Shown one piece after another: positions 23,276 to 30,082 of a stretch of 30,357 nt of DNA; the first letter of the stretch is position 1, and every line of letters begins with the position of its first letter. The notes below the pieces were generated by a model that saw only the letters and a program-made list of their open reading frames with translations, made no database searches and was not told the origin of the DNA. The DNA lies in the IMG/VR virus record IMGVR_UViG_3300022150_000083, positions 1 through 30,357 of that record. One strand, 5' to 3'. This stretch comes from a virus. Both the position numbers and the translations under genes were made by a program.

Positions 23276-23533
23276 TTAAAATTTACTTTGATCCAAGGGG
23301 GGGGGGGGTAGCGGCAGATCGGCTTGATCCAGCATCACGAACGCCTCACGGATATGATCAGGCAGCGTCGGCATCTCGACCAGAACCTCACCACCCTTTA
23401 CAAAGATCAGGCGCATATCCGCGCCACACCACGACCGGCCCAGCGTGGCGCGGTAGGCCATGCGCCGCACATGCTTTCGGGTCAGTCCAGCGACCGCCGC
23501 GACCTCAGCAATGGTCACCTGACGGACGGTCAT
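23276..23533 (-). CDS. Stand-alone Mu-type DNA-binding domain protein
   Basis: 85 residues. 'VTIAEVAAVAGLTRKHVRRM' is a helix-turn-helix, followed by a beta-wing region 'RLIFVKGGEVLVEMPTLPDH' and 'IREAFVMLD'. The order (helix-turn-helix, Gly-Gly wing, 'LP...R.A') is like the N-terminal DNA-binding domain of MuA and the Mu repressor, here as a whole protein. It could bind operator or end sites as a regulator. The gene ends in a proline run encoded by 12 consecutive Cs. The ATG overlaps the preceding stop (ATGA). Confidence 0.78.
   Translation of the reverse strand: MTVRQVTIAEVAAVAGLTRKHVRRMAYRATLGRSWCGADMRLIFVKGGEVLVEMPTLPDHIREAFVMLDQADLPLPPPPLDQSKF
23297..23308 (-). repeat. 12-base C tract (G tract on plus strand)
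   Basis: Twelve consecutive Cs on the coding strand encode four prolines near the end of the DNA-binding gene. Tracts this long are prone to replication, transcription and sequencing slippage. Losing one C replaces the last 6 residues by about 16, ending in a TAA that overlaps the ATG at 23248 as TAATG. Confidence 0.9.
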
Positions 23534-23859
23534 AGCTCAAAATCCATTTTACAAATGACGGCTCCCAGCGCATCAATACTGGACATCAGCACGCCCTCTT
23601 TGGTCAGCGCCTCCTTGCGCATCTTTGCGATAAGCGGGACCACTTGCCCGTTGGCGGGGCTCTCCAGATCGCCCAACTTGTCTTGGAGCTCCTCGCAATT
23701 TGCGCAATCGATCCGATTGCCCCATTCATCGACCATTTCGTCGAAATCGTATGTGCCCGCGACTGATCCCTCGACGTATGGCCGCAGCCATTCGATCCGG
23801 CCCACGATGTCGCCATCAAGGTGCAGCTCGCCCGAGGTTGTTATCTTGACTTCCGACAT
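23530..23859 (-). CDS. Unknown acidic early protein
   Basis: 109 residues; ATG at 23859 has AGGAG 6 bases upstream. The N-terminal half is beta-like ('EVKITTSGELHLDGDIVGRI'). A CxxC pair occurs in 'RIDCANCEELQDKLGDLESP', and the C-terminal half is helical. I do not recognise it. The overlap with the DNA-binding gene suggests co-regulation. Confidence 0.78.
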   Translation of the reverse strand: MSEVKITTSGELHLDGDIVGRIEWLRPYVEGSVAGTYDFDEMVDEWGNRIDCANCEELQDKLGDLESPANGQVVPLIAKMRKEALTKEGVLMSSIDALGAVICKMDFEL

Positions 23860-23878
23860 CTCTAACTCCTTGTTCAAT

Positions 23879-23910
23879 ACCACCGCGCCGAGGGAGGGCG
23901 GCGCGGTGGT
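23879..23910 (-). other. GC-rich 12-bp hairpin after the HU gene
   Basis: A perfect inverted repeat (23879-23890 with 23899-23910, ACCACCGCGCCG / CGGCGCGGTGGT) with an 8-base loop lies 7 bases downstream of the HU stop and just before the next gene's ribosome site. No U-run follows. It may stabilise the upstream message or reduce read-through. A TTGTTCAAT motif abuts it at 23870-23878. Confidence 0.65.
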
Positions 23911-23917
23911 GGGGTGC

Positions 23918-24190
23918 TTAGATTACGTGGTCAGCGAGACCCTTAAGCACCTTGGTGGTCACGACGGTCTTGGCCGCGATCTGGATTGCCTCGCCGGTTT
24001 TGGGATTGCGGCCCATCCGTGCGGCGCGTGCCTTTGTGCCCAGCTTCACGACGCCGGGGATGATCACCTCGCCACCCTCGCCAAGGGCCTTGGATGTGGC
24101 CTTTGCTTGCGCATCCAGCACGGCCTCGACGGTCGCGTGTGTCTCGCCCGCATCGGCGGCGATTGCTTTGATCAGGTCAGCTTTGTTCAT
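23918..24190 (-). CDS. hup: HU-family DNA-binding protein
   Basis: 90-residue HU/IHF-type protein, full family length. It begins 'MNKADLIKAIAADAGETHAT' and has the conserved DNA-arm stretch 'ARAARMGRNPKTGEAIQI' (R-x-G-R-N-P-x-T-G). The usual GFG before the arm is replaced by 'GVVKLGTK'. HU bends DNA and is required for Mu transpososome assembly, so a phage copy in the transposition operon may replace or outcompete host HU there. GAGAGAG lies before the start. Confidence 0.95.
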   Translation of the reverse strand: MNKADLIKAIAADAGETHATVEAVLDAQAKATSKALGEGGEVIIPGVVKLGTKARAARMGRNPKTGEAIQIAAKTVVTTKVLKGLADHVI

Positions 24191-24250
24191 GGTTTTCTCT
24201 CTCTTTGGGATGTGGCCGGATTGGCCGGTGGGATGGTTAGATGTGCGAGG

Positions 24251-24865
24251 TCAGACCGACGCCAGATCAAGGGGGATCGCGTGACTTTCCCCGTCCTGGC
24301 CGGTCTCGTAAAAGCGGATATAGGTGCGCGATCCAGTGACGCGCACGGCATCGGAAATCGCGTTCATCGCGCTCTCCCATTTGGCGTCAGTGATATCCAA
24401 GCGGCGCAACCCCAGCACACGACCCGTGTCGATGTTGCCTTCTTTGCCAACCTGAAAGGCGTTGTTGATCAGCACCTTCATGTTGTCGTTCGATCCCGCG
24501 CTCCAGTCCTCGACGCAATCATCGATCAGCTCTTTGGCAGCTTGCAGCTCGGCACCGAAATCGATGGTTTCGGACACCTGAACCTTTATGGACAGCGCCC
24601 CGTCATAGGACCGCAGTGTCATATTGCCTTTGGCCCCGCCTTTATTGGCACCGTATTGCTCTGCCACCATCGCGCGGAACGTCTGCGCATCGCCCATCGC
24701 GATATCCTTGAACTTGGCCAGCGCGGCGCTCACCACTTTGGCCTCGGCGATCAGGCGGCGCACCGTCTCATCCTCCAGCTTGTGGGCTGGCTTCACCTTG
24801 TCGATGGGCATCAGTGCACCATCCGGGTTCATCATGTAGCCATCTGGTATTTTATCTAGCGGCAT
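24251..24865 (-). CDS. DUF3164 family early protein
   Basis: 204-residue protein of the DUF3164 family, typical of Mu-like early regions. Signs are the N-terminal 'IPDGYMMNPDGALMPIDKVK', the central 'ITDAKWESAMNAISDAVRVT' then 'GSRTYIRFYE', and a 'GNMTLRSYDGALSIKV' stretch. Function is unknown. AAGGA lies before the ATG. It supports the view that this block comes from a Mu-like phage. Confidence 0.88.
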   Translation of the reverse strand: MPLDKIPDGYMMNPDGALMPIDKVKPAHKLEDETVRRLIAEAKVVSAALAKFKDIAMGDAQTFRAMVAEQYGANKGGAKGNMTLRSYDGALSIKVQVSETIDFGAELQAAKELIDDCVEDWSAGSNDNMKVLINNAFQVGKEGNIDTGRVLGLRRLDITDAKWESAMNAISDAVRVTGSRTYIRFYETGQDGESHAIPLDLASV

Positions 24866-24879
24866 GTCTTTTCCTTTTG

Positions 24880-25077
24880 TCAGACGTTTGAAATCACGGC
24901 GGGTGCCGGTTTTGCGGGTGCGGGATTGGGCAAAATGCCATCCTCCAAAAACACATCCGCGATGAAAGCGAGGGCGATGATCTCGTCCTTGCTCAACATG
25001 CTCCAGCCACGTGCAGTGGCTTTGACTTTGGCCTTGGCAGTTGCGGCGCGGCGCACATGAAGCTCGATGTCGCTCAT
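24880..25077 (-). CDS. Small unknown basic early protein
   Basis: 65 residues; ATG at 25077 overlaps the TGA of the mini zinc-ribbon gene (ATGA). The N-terminal half is basic and alanine-rich ('AATAKAKVKATARGWSMLSK'), and the C-terminal part is hydrophobic then proline-rich. No family recognised. Confidence 0.65.
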   Translation of the reverse strand: MSDIELHVRRAATAKAKVKATARGWSMLSKDEIIALAFIADVFLEDGILPNPAPAKPAPAVISNV

Positions 25078-25184
25078 GCGCGCACCCACTCGCCGCATTT
25101 AAGGCACTTGTGCAGGCCGCTCGCGGTGCGATGGGTGATCAGACCGCAGGGCTTGCAGATCGGCTCTGGCGTGAATTTAGGCAC
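25074..25184 (-). CDS. Mini zinc-ribbon protein, GTG start
   Basis: 36-residue protein (MPKFTPEPICKPCGLITHRT, then 'HKCLKCGEWVRA') with two CxxC pairs 21 residues apart, a minimal zinc ribbon. It starts with GTG, overlaps the upstream gene by 8 bases and has GAAGG about 10 bases before. Its TGA overlaps the next ATG (ATGA). Overlaps at both ends and the cysteine pattern support it as real despite its length. Confidence 0.75.
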   Translation of the reverse strand: MPKFTPEPICKPCGLITHRTASGLHKCLKCGEWVRA

Positions 25185-25377
25185 GACAATCACCCTTCGC
25201 TGAAATTGCAAGGGACGCCTCGGCGATGCCCATGTCGCGATTGCGTTTTACAACAAGAAGCGTGTGCTCGACGGCCTGAATTACATCTTCATGGGATGCG
25301 CCATCGCTCATGGCATGACAGCAGGCGTAGCCAAGCCGAACACTCGCTCCGTATGCTTTTTCTGCAAGATGGGTCAT
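25177..25377 (-). CDS. Small unknown early protein
   Basis: 66-residue protein, MTHLAEKAYGASVRLGYACC, with ATG at 25377 and GAGGA 7 bases upstream; a longer in-frame reading up to 25500 overlaps another small gene and lacks a site. Mostly helical, with no recognised family. It overlaps the mini zinc-ribbon gene by 8 bases. Confidence 0.68.
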   Translation of the reverse strand: MTHLAEKAYGASVRLGYACCHAMSDGASHEDVIQAVEHTLLVVKRNRDMGIAEASLAISAKGDCRA

Positions 25378-25406
25378 TTCAATTTCCTCAATTATTTGGG
25401 CAGGTT

Positions 25407-25511
25407 TCAATCCGGGTGGCGGCGCAACCGACAGCGGCAGCACACGTCCTCGCTTGGCATGCGTGTACTTTCTCGCCAGCGGTGCAGCCCGAGTAGGCAA
25501 AACAGGATCAT
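25407..25511 (-). CDS. Mini cysteine/histidine protein
   Basis: 34 residues: MILFCLLGLHRWRESTRMPS, then a cluster 'DVCCRCRLRRHPD'. A C-x4-H pair near the start and C-x2-C near the end could hold one zinc ion. The ATG overlaps the TGA of the preceding gene (ATGA). Short proteins with a 'CLLGxHxW...CxxC' look are common in phages. Function unknown. Confidence 0.65.
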   Translation of the reverse strand: MILFCLLGLHRWRESTRMPSEDVCCRCRLRRHPD

Positions 25512-25960
25512 TTCATCTCCCCTTTCACAGTTTCCGGCAGGTCATATCCTGCCTCGCGCACCAGACGGCGGGCGGTAGTTTCTAGGCGGCGGGCATCAAG
25601 GGTCATCTCACCATCCGCACCCTCAAACTCAGCGTTTATATCGGCATCAAGGTTCAGGTTTTCGAGCAAGTGCGCGATGTCGGCATCTGCCTCTTTCAAG
25701 CCTTTGCGATCCTCTGCAAACGCTGCAAATAGATACGTGCGCCCCTTTGCTGTTATGGCGGCTTTGCGGGTTGTCCGGCCCAGCTTTGCAAGGCCATGCT
25801 CGATGATGATTTCCTGGGCGGTGTGGCCGTTGGCATAGCCACTTGCACATTGCAAAATCGCCTGATCGACAACGCTACGCTTGGACGCATCGCCAAAGTT
25901 TGCGAAGGCATGAACCCGCTCGATCTCGGCATCGCTTATGATTTCTCTAGGGTCCATCAT
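25508..25960 (-). CDS. Unknown early protein after the MuB-like gene
   Basis: 150 residues; ATG at 25960 overlaps the MuB-like TGA (ATGA). It has helical stretches ('ISDAEIERVHAFANFGDASK', 'QEIIIEHGLAKLGRTTRKAA') and an acidic middle. I recognise no family. Its place directly after A and B, as for the small semi-essential early genes of Mu, suggests an accessory role in replication or host takeover. Confidence 0.75.
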   Translation of the reverse strand: MMDPREIISDAEIERVHAFANFGDASKRSVVDQAILQCASGYANGHTAQEIIIEHGLAKLGRTTRKAAITAKGRTYLFAAFAEDRKGLKEADADIAHLLENLNLDADINAEFEGADGEMTLDARRLETTARRLVREAGYDLPETVKGEMK

Positions 25961-26682
25961 GACCGGCCCGCCATCCATGCGGCGGCGGTTTCGACCACGC
26001 GTTCGTCGATCTTATCGATGTCCTCGTTTCTCATCAGACGGGCACAGGCATCAGCCAGCTCAAGCGCCGACCGCCACTCGCCACGGCTCAGGATGCGGAA
26101 CCGCTTTGCCGTGGCCTTGGTGACCTGACCGAACCGTGGTGCGATCACATAAGCGGACAGCTCAGCGTCATCAGTGATCGCCCGCATTAACACCTTCTTG
26201 GCACCGATGCGCTGGCGCAGCTGGGTCAGATAAACCCGCACACGCGCCTCGACCAACCGCTTGGCCAGAATGTCTGTGCCCGCCAGAACGATACCCGCTC
26301 CGCCGATGTCCGACAGGCCGCGCAGCTTCTCCAGCGTTCCCCATTTCAGTTGGTTTGCCTCATCGATCAGGATCAGCTTGCCAGCGCACTCAGCCTTGAT
26401 CTTGCGAAACAGCGTGGGTGCGGTGCCGGTCACGTCCAGGCTGGCACCTTGGGCGTTCAGCCCCAGCGCGATCTCCTCCAGCAGGGCCTTGTCACCCATA
26501 TCCATCCAGCACTCGACGCGCACACCGGCCAGCTCTTCGGCCAACCAGGTAGTCAGTGTCGATTTGCCGGTGCCGGGGTCGCCGGTGATCTGGCCGATCC
26601 GGCTGTATTTGCGCGCGCCTAGGACGGTCTTGCACATTGCAAACGCCTCGTCGGCCTGCGCCGTTTTAATAAAGCCTTCCAT
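25957..26682 (-). CDS. B: MuB-like transposition ATPase
   Basis: 241-residue AAA+ ATPase with Walker A 'GDPGTGKST' at residues 34-42, Walker B 'LILIDEA' at 103-109, and a sensor-like 'IVLAGTDIL' strand. In Mu, MuB coats target DNA in an ATP-dependent way and delivers it to the MuA transpososome. Mu's own MuB (312 residues) has an N-terminal helix-turn-helix domain of about 60 residues that is absent here. The ATG overlaps the transposase stop by one base (TGATG), so the two are coupled. Confidence 0.93.
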   Translation of the reverse strand: MEGFIKTAQADEAFAMCKTVLGARKYSRIGQITGDPGTGKSTLTTWLAEELAGVRVECWMDMGDKALLEEIALGLNAQGASLDVTGTAPTLFRKIKAECAGKLILIDEANQLKWGTLEKLRGLSDIGGAGIVLAGTDILAKRLVEARVRVYLTQLRQRIGAKKVLMRAITDDAELSAYVIAPRFGQVTKATAKRFRILSRGEWRSALELADACARLMRNEDIDKIDERVVETAAAWMAGRS

Positions 26683-28964
26683 CAGGCATCCTCCTCATCA
26701 TCATCTGCGAACTTGAACGCGGCCACGACGGCGTTCGGGCCGGTTTTCCACTGGTTTGGCGGGGCTTTGGGTTTGTTTTCCTCTGCCTCGCGCAAAAGCG
26801 CCTTGCGCGCCTCGCCTTGCATGCGGGCCATGCGGTCAATGATCCCGGCATCGATGACCGCCGCGACGGGCACGTCTGGCGCATCGGGCATGTGGGCGAT
26901 GTGGCGTTCGGTCTCATCGGTCAGGCTCAGCAACGCGACGTGGCGGCGCTTCTCGGCGATTGATCGACGGAACGCTTTGCCACGGCGATTGACCTCATGC
27001 GCACCCGCACTGTCGAGGACACCGTAGGTCTGCTCGGGGAAGGCTTGGCAGATCAGCTCACCATCGGCGAAACAGAACACGAACTCGGGGTTGAACGCGG
27101 GCACCCGCAAGGTGATCTTGCTGTCGTATCCCAACAGCTCGTCGGCGTAATAATAGATCTTCTCGCCACGGCGCGGGGTAAAGCTGACACGCCCGCGATC
27201 CGGCACCCGATCGATCTCCTCGGCAAAGGCCAGCGCCAGCACCTCGGGGCGCGACAGCGTAGTTTTGCCCCATCCCTGATCAATAAAACCGCTCATTGCC
27301 TCGTTCGGGCTTTTGCCCTTCAACCGGCCATGCTGGGGGCGCTTGTGATACCACTCCAGCGCCTTGCCAGCGGTCTCAAGAAACGCCTGCGCATCACCCT
27401 TGAACGCAATCGGGTCTTTACCCTTGGCGTGGGTTTTCTTGTTCATGCGCTCGCCAGCGGTCCAGCCGCGGATCGTCGCGAAGAACACTTGCTCGATGTT
27501 ACCGAACGCGCCCTCGATACCGGGCTTGCCCTTGGCGTTGTAGGGCATTGACCGCACGATGGCCTCGCGACCGTGCATCACGCGCTTGTTCACCTCTGGA
27601 TCGCCTTCCAGATCGAATACCTTGAGGCCACCCTTGGAAATCTTCGACAGCTCGGTATAGCCGCTGATCATCTCATCCCATGAATACTCGGCACCATTAT
27701 CCAGATACAGCAGCTCAGGAAGGCCCCATTCATCGACCATCGCCTCAAAACTCTGGGCGACGTGCTCGCGGCGGATGCCCTCACCGGGCTCGCACAGAAC
27801 AAACGTCATATGGATTTCATTGGTGGCCACGTCATACCAGGCGATGGCCTTGGGATAGACGGTGGTGCCGTCCTCGCGCTTCATCATGACATCGACGGGG
27901 TGCACGTCACCCACGACAACCTGGCGCGGCAGCAGGGTGGAATAATCGCGGCGGATCGACGGCATGTAATAGTCGGAAAATACCGCGTTGTCCTTGTCCT
28001 TGATCGCCAAAAGCTTGTAGGCGCGCTCGCGCTCGACAAGGCGTCGACTGACGCAACAGACGCCAAATTGGGTGTGGTCCTTGGTGGTGTCGCCGGATCG
28101 GCCCAGCTCCAGCGCATCAAACGCGACCACGTTCAAATCGCGGCTCATCTCGATCAGCTTGGTGGTGGACTTCTCGGTAATGGCGCGCCAGCCACGCTCG
28201 CCCGCGCCCCAAAGCGACCGTATATATTTGGTCAGATCATGGTTCACGCGGGTATGGGTGTCCGCGTCGATATGCGCTTGGAAAAACGCATCCCATGCGC
28301 GGCTGACTTTCTTGCGCTTGGCCCCGACATCAGTGCGCGTTTTGCGCACCACGCCACTCAGGCCCTCATTCTCGATGGCCCTGACCCAATTATACAGGGT
28401 CTGGACGGTGACTGCCTTGCGCTTGCCATTGGGGAAACGCCGCACGGTATTCGCAATGTCCATCAGTGCGGCGCCGCGCTCAGCCGATCCCTTGGGATAC
28501 GCCAACGCAGGCCGGATCACGTCCATGCGCCATTGCCCGATTGAAAGGGATCGCTGGTGTTTTACGTCAGGCTGAAACCGTTGCTCGGGCACCAGCACTG
28601 TCTTGTCAGTAACCGGGTCACGCTTCTCGTGCAGCACAATGCCGCGCGCCAGATACCACGCCTCGCGTAGATCGGCCGGCAGGCTATCTACATGAACCTG
28701 AGGTGCCTTGCCGCCAGCGCCACCGCGACCGATATCCACCAACTTTACCAACAGGTCACAACCGCGCCATTTTCGCGATTTGAGGTTCTTGCTTACCGCC
28801 TGTTGACTGACGCCAGCAAGAGCCGAAAGAACGTCCGAACCGAGCCACTTTTCACGGTTGTTCAATGGTTGTGCAATTGGTTGTTCAATAGCCATCCTCG
28901 CGCCGATTGAACAACTGCCGCTCCTAGTCGGGCTATCTACAAAGCCCTCCCCCAACTTACCCAT
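26682..28964 (-). CDS. A: MuA-like DDE transposase
   Basis: 760-residue transposase (Mu A is 663). Residues about 37-100 are a Mu-type winged-helix DNA-binding domain ('WLGSDVLSALAGVSQQAVSK'). A second helix-turn-helix region reads 'AVTVQTLYNWVRAIENEGLS'. The RNase-H-fold core has Asp353 ('VVVGDVHPVDV'), Asp422 ('LLYLDNGAEYS') and Glu484 ('KPGIEGAFGNIEQVF'), the DDE triad. The ATG at 28964 (MGKLGEGF) is chosen because GGGAG lies upstream and it overlaps the previous gene by 8 bases; an ATG at 28895 (MAIEQPIAQP) is the alternative. It integrates and replicates the phage by transposition. Confidence 0.95.
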   Translation of the reverse strand: MGKLGEGFVDSPTRSGSCSIGARMAIEQPIAQPLNNREKWLGSDVLSALAGVSQQAVSKNLKSRKWRGCDLLVKLVDIGRGGAGGKAPQVHVDSLPADLREAWYLARGIVLHEKRDPVTDKTVLVPEQRFQPDVKHQRSLSIGQWRMDVIRPALAYPKGSAERGAALMDIANTVRRFPNGKRKAVTVQTLYNWVRAIENEGLSGVVRKTRTDVGAKRKKVSRAWDAFFQAHIDADTHTRVNHDLTKYIRSLWGAGERGWRAITEKSTTKLIEMSRDLNVVAFDALELGRSGDTTKDHTQFGVCCVSRRLVERERAYKLLAIKDKDNAVFSDYYMPSIRRDYSTLLPRQVVVGDVHPVDVMMKREDGTTVYPKAIAWYDVATNEIHMTFVLCEPGEGIRREHVAQSFEAMVDEWGLPELLYLDNGAEYSWDEMISGYTELSKISKGGLKVFDLEGDPEVNKRVMHGREAIVRSMPYNAKGKPGIEGAFGNIEQVFFATIRGWTAGERMNKKTHAKGKDPIAFKGDAQAFLETAGKALEWYHKRPQHGRLKGKSPNEAMSGFIDQGWGKTTLSRPEVLALAFAEEIDRVPDRGRVSFTPRRGEKIYYYADELLGYDSKITLRVPAFNPEFVFCFADGELICQAFPEQTYGVLDSAGAHEVNRRGKAFRRSIAEKRRHVALLSLTDETERHIAHMPDAPDVPVAAVIDAGIIDRMARMQGEARKALLREAEENKPKAPPNQWKTGPNAVVAAFKFADDDEEDA
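28858..28914. repeat. Array of TTGTTCAAT motifs in the transposase gene start
   Basis: TTGTTCAAT occurs at 28858-28866 and 28881-28889, a one-base variant TTGTGCAAT at 28869-28877, and the inverted form ATTGAACAA at 28906-28914. The direct copies start 11 and 12 bases apart, near one helical turn. In the coding frame the copies fall in different phases (IEQP, IAQP, then LNN), so they are repeats of DNA, not of peptide. Confidence 0.8.
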
Positions 28965-29268
28965 CACGACGCTCTCCCAGCATAAAGCCTTTGACCGCCG
29001 CCGCGACGACCTCATCAACCAGCGCCACCATTTCGTCGCGCACGGCCTTGATGTTGCCATCCTCTGCCAAATCCTCGATGGCCTCACCCAGCGCACAGGC
29101 CAGCGCCTTGGCGGCTTGGTCACTACTGGGCATGAACCCCATCTCGGATTTGAAATGGCTATCCAGCTTGACGCGGTAGGCCGCACCGACCAGGCGCAGC
29201 ACCTCGGGGTGCAGATCGGCCACCTGCGGATGGACGGTCTTGGGGATCAGGCGCAATTCAAACGTCAT
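28957..29268 (-). CDS. Unknown early protein before the transposase
   Basis: 103 residues, MTFELRLIPKTVHPQVADLH, mainly helical and acidic ('DLAEDGNIKAVRDEMVALVD'). The ATG at 29268 has GGAG 9 bases upstream; an ATG at 29286 lies right after the previous stop without a site. It overlaps the transposase by 8 bases. Family not recognised; possibly a regulator or modulator of transposase because of the coupling. Confidence 0.75.
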   Translation of the reverse strand: MTFELRLIPKTVHPQVADLHPEVLRLVGAAYRVKLDSHFKSEMGFMPSSDQAAKALACALGEAIEDLAEDGNIKAVRDEMVALVDEVVAAAVKGFMLGERRDG

Positions 29269-29286
29269 GGGGCTATGCTCCAGCAT

Positions 29287-29571
29287 TTAATTGGTGATTG
29301 ACCGGCGCGAGGCGCGCGGCGCGCAGGTGTAATCGCCCGCATCGCTCGATGTGGTGGACCGGCACACACCGCACATGCGGTGGTGCGCACCCTCACTCAT
29401 GAATACGGTGCGGCACCGGATGCAGGGGCGCTCCTTCACCCGCTTGGCGCGCTCCAGCGCGTCCAGCTTGGTCTGCGCCGACACCAGCGATGAACACGGG
29501 CCAGCAACGGCAACCGCACCATCCATCACCCAATAGGTGAACCCGCTGCCCTTGATGGCCAGCGCACTCAT
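29287..29571 (-). CDS. Zinc-ribbon protein
   Basis: 94 residues. The C-terminal half has two CxxC pairs, 'ERPCIRCRTVFMSEGAHHRM' and 'CGVCRS', the layout of a treble-clef or zinc-ribbon finger. The N-terminal part has 'FTYWVMDGAVAVAG' and a helix. The ATG overlaps the previous TGA (ATGA). Small zinc proteins of this look are frequent in early regions of alphaproteobacterial Mu-like phages; role unknown. Confidence 0.8.
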   Translation of the reverse strand: MSALAIKGSGFTYWVMDGAVAVAGPCSSLVSAQTKLDALERAKRVKERPCIRCRTVFMSEGAHHRMCGVCRSTTSSDAGDYTCAPRASRRSITN

Positions 29572-29795
29572 GGCCGGACCTCACCCTCAAACGCTTCACG
29601 CGTCAGGATGTTGGCCAATTCGGCCAGCTGACTGCCCGCAAACCGGATCGTCGCCACCGCATCCGCATCTGTGGTTTTCATCATCAGGGCCAAGGCAAAG
29701 TTGACCTTTTCCCGATCCGACAGGCCCGCCAAGGCCTCCTCGGCCAGAGTGCGCTGTGCGCATTGGGCGCGCTTGATATCGCTGATGTGGCTCAT
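29568..29795 (-). CDS. Small unknown helical early protein
   Basis: 75 residues; ATG at 29795 (MSHISDIKRAQCAQRTLAEE) overlaps the TGA of the previous gene (ATGA). Entirely helical by appearance, with no recognised family. A longer in-frame start at 30023 is unlikely because it would cover the previous gene. Confidence 0.72.
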   Translation of the reverse strand: MSHISDIKRAQCAQRTLAEEALAGLSDREKVNFALALMMKTTDADAVATIRFAGSQLAELANILTREAFEGEVRP

Positions 29796-30082
29796 CCGAC
29801 CACCGCCACGAACTTCGGAAGGATGCCGAAATTGCCGTCCGCAAATTTGTCCTTGGCGACCCTGCGCAGGTAGTTTCCTTTGCCATTCAACACGTTGGAC
29901 GCATATAGCGCGCCCTCTGAAACGGCTGGATCGTCCAGCGTTTTCGCAATCGCGATGATGGCATGAACCTTCTGGACGTCCGTAAAGCTCGACGTGGGCG
30001 AAACTAACGCATCCAGCCAGCATTGCTGATCAGTTATCTTCTTACGCGCCTTCAAAAGGTCTGCTCGTGTGACGTCCTTCAT
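29792..30082 (-). CDS. Small unknown early protein
   Basis: 96 residues, MKDVTRADLLKARKKITDQQ, with helical stretches and a basic C-terminal part ('KGNYLRRVAKDKFADGNFGI'). The ATG overlaps the TGA of the gene before it (ATGA). Family unknown; no cysteine motif or membrane segment. Confidence 0.72.
   Translation of the reverse strand: MKDVTRADLLKARKKITDQQCWLDALVSPTSSFTDVQKVHAIIAIAKTLDDPAVSEGALYASNVLNGKGNYLRRVAKDKFADGNFGILPKFVAVVG

Noticed and set aside
23297-23308. Treating the G12 tract as a certain assembly error
   Set aside because: It cannot be decided from one sequence; the frame with 12 gives a sensible stop, and the frame with 11 also does, so both are reported.
23324-24859. 511-codon open frame on the plus strand
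   Set aside because: It covers three well-supported minus-strand genes (unknown 109 aa, HU, DUF3164) and has no recognisable product; a GC-rich shadow frame.
27762-28544. 260-codon plus-strand frame
   Set aside because: It is opposite the catalytic part of the transposase; no family features.
28965-29186. N-terminal extension of the transposase up to 29186
   Set aside because: It would overlap the upstream gene along most of its length; the added peptide looks like an out-of-frame reading (rich in Trp, Arg, Ser).
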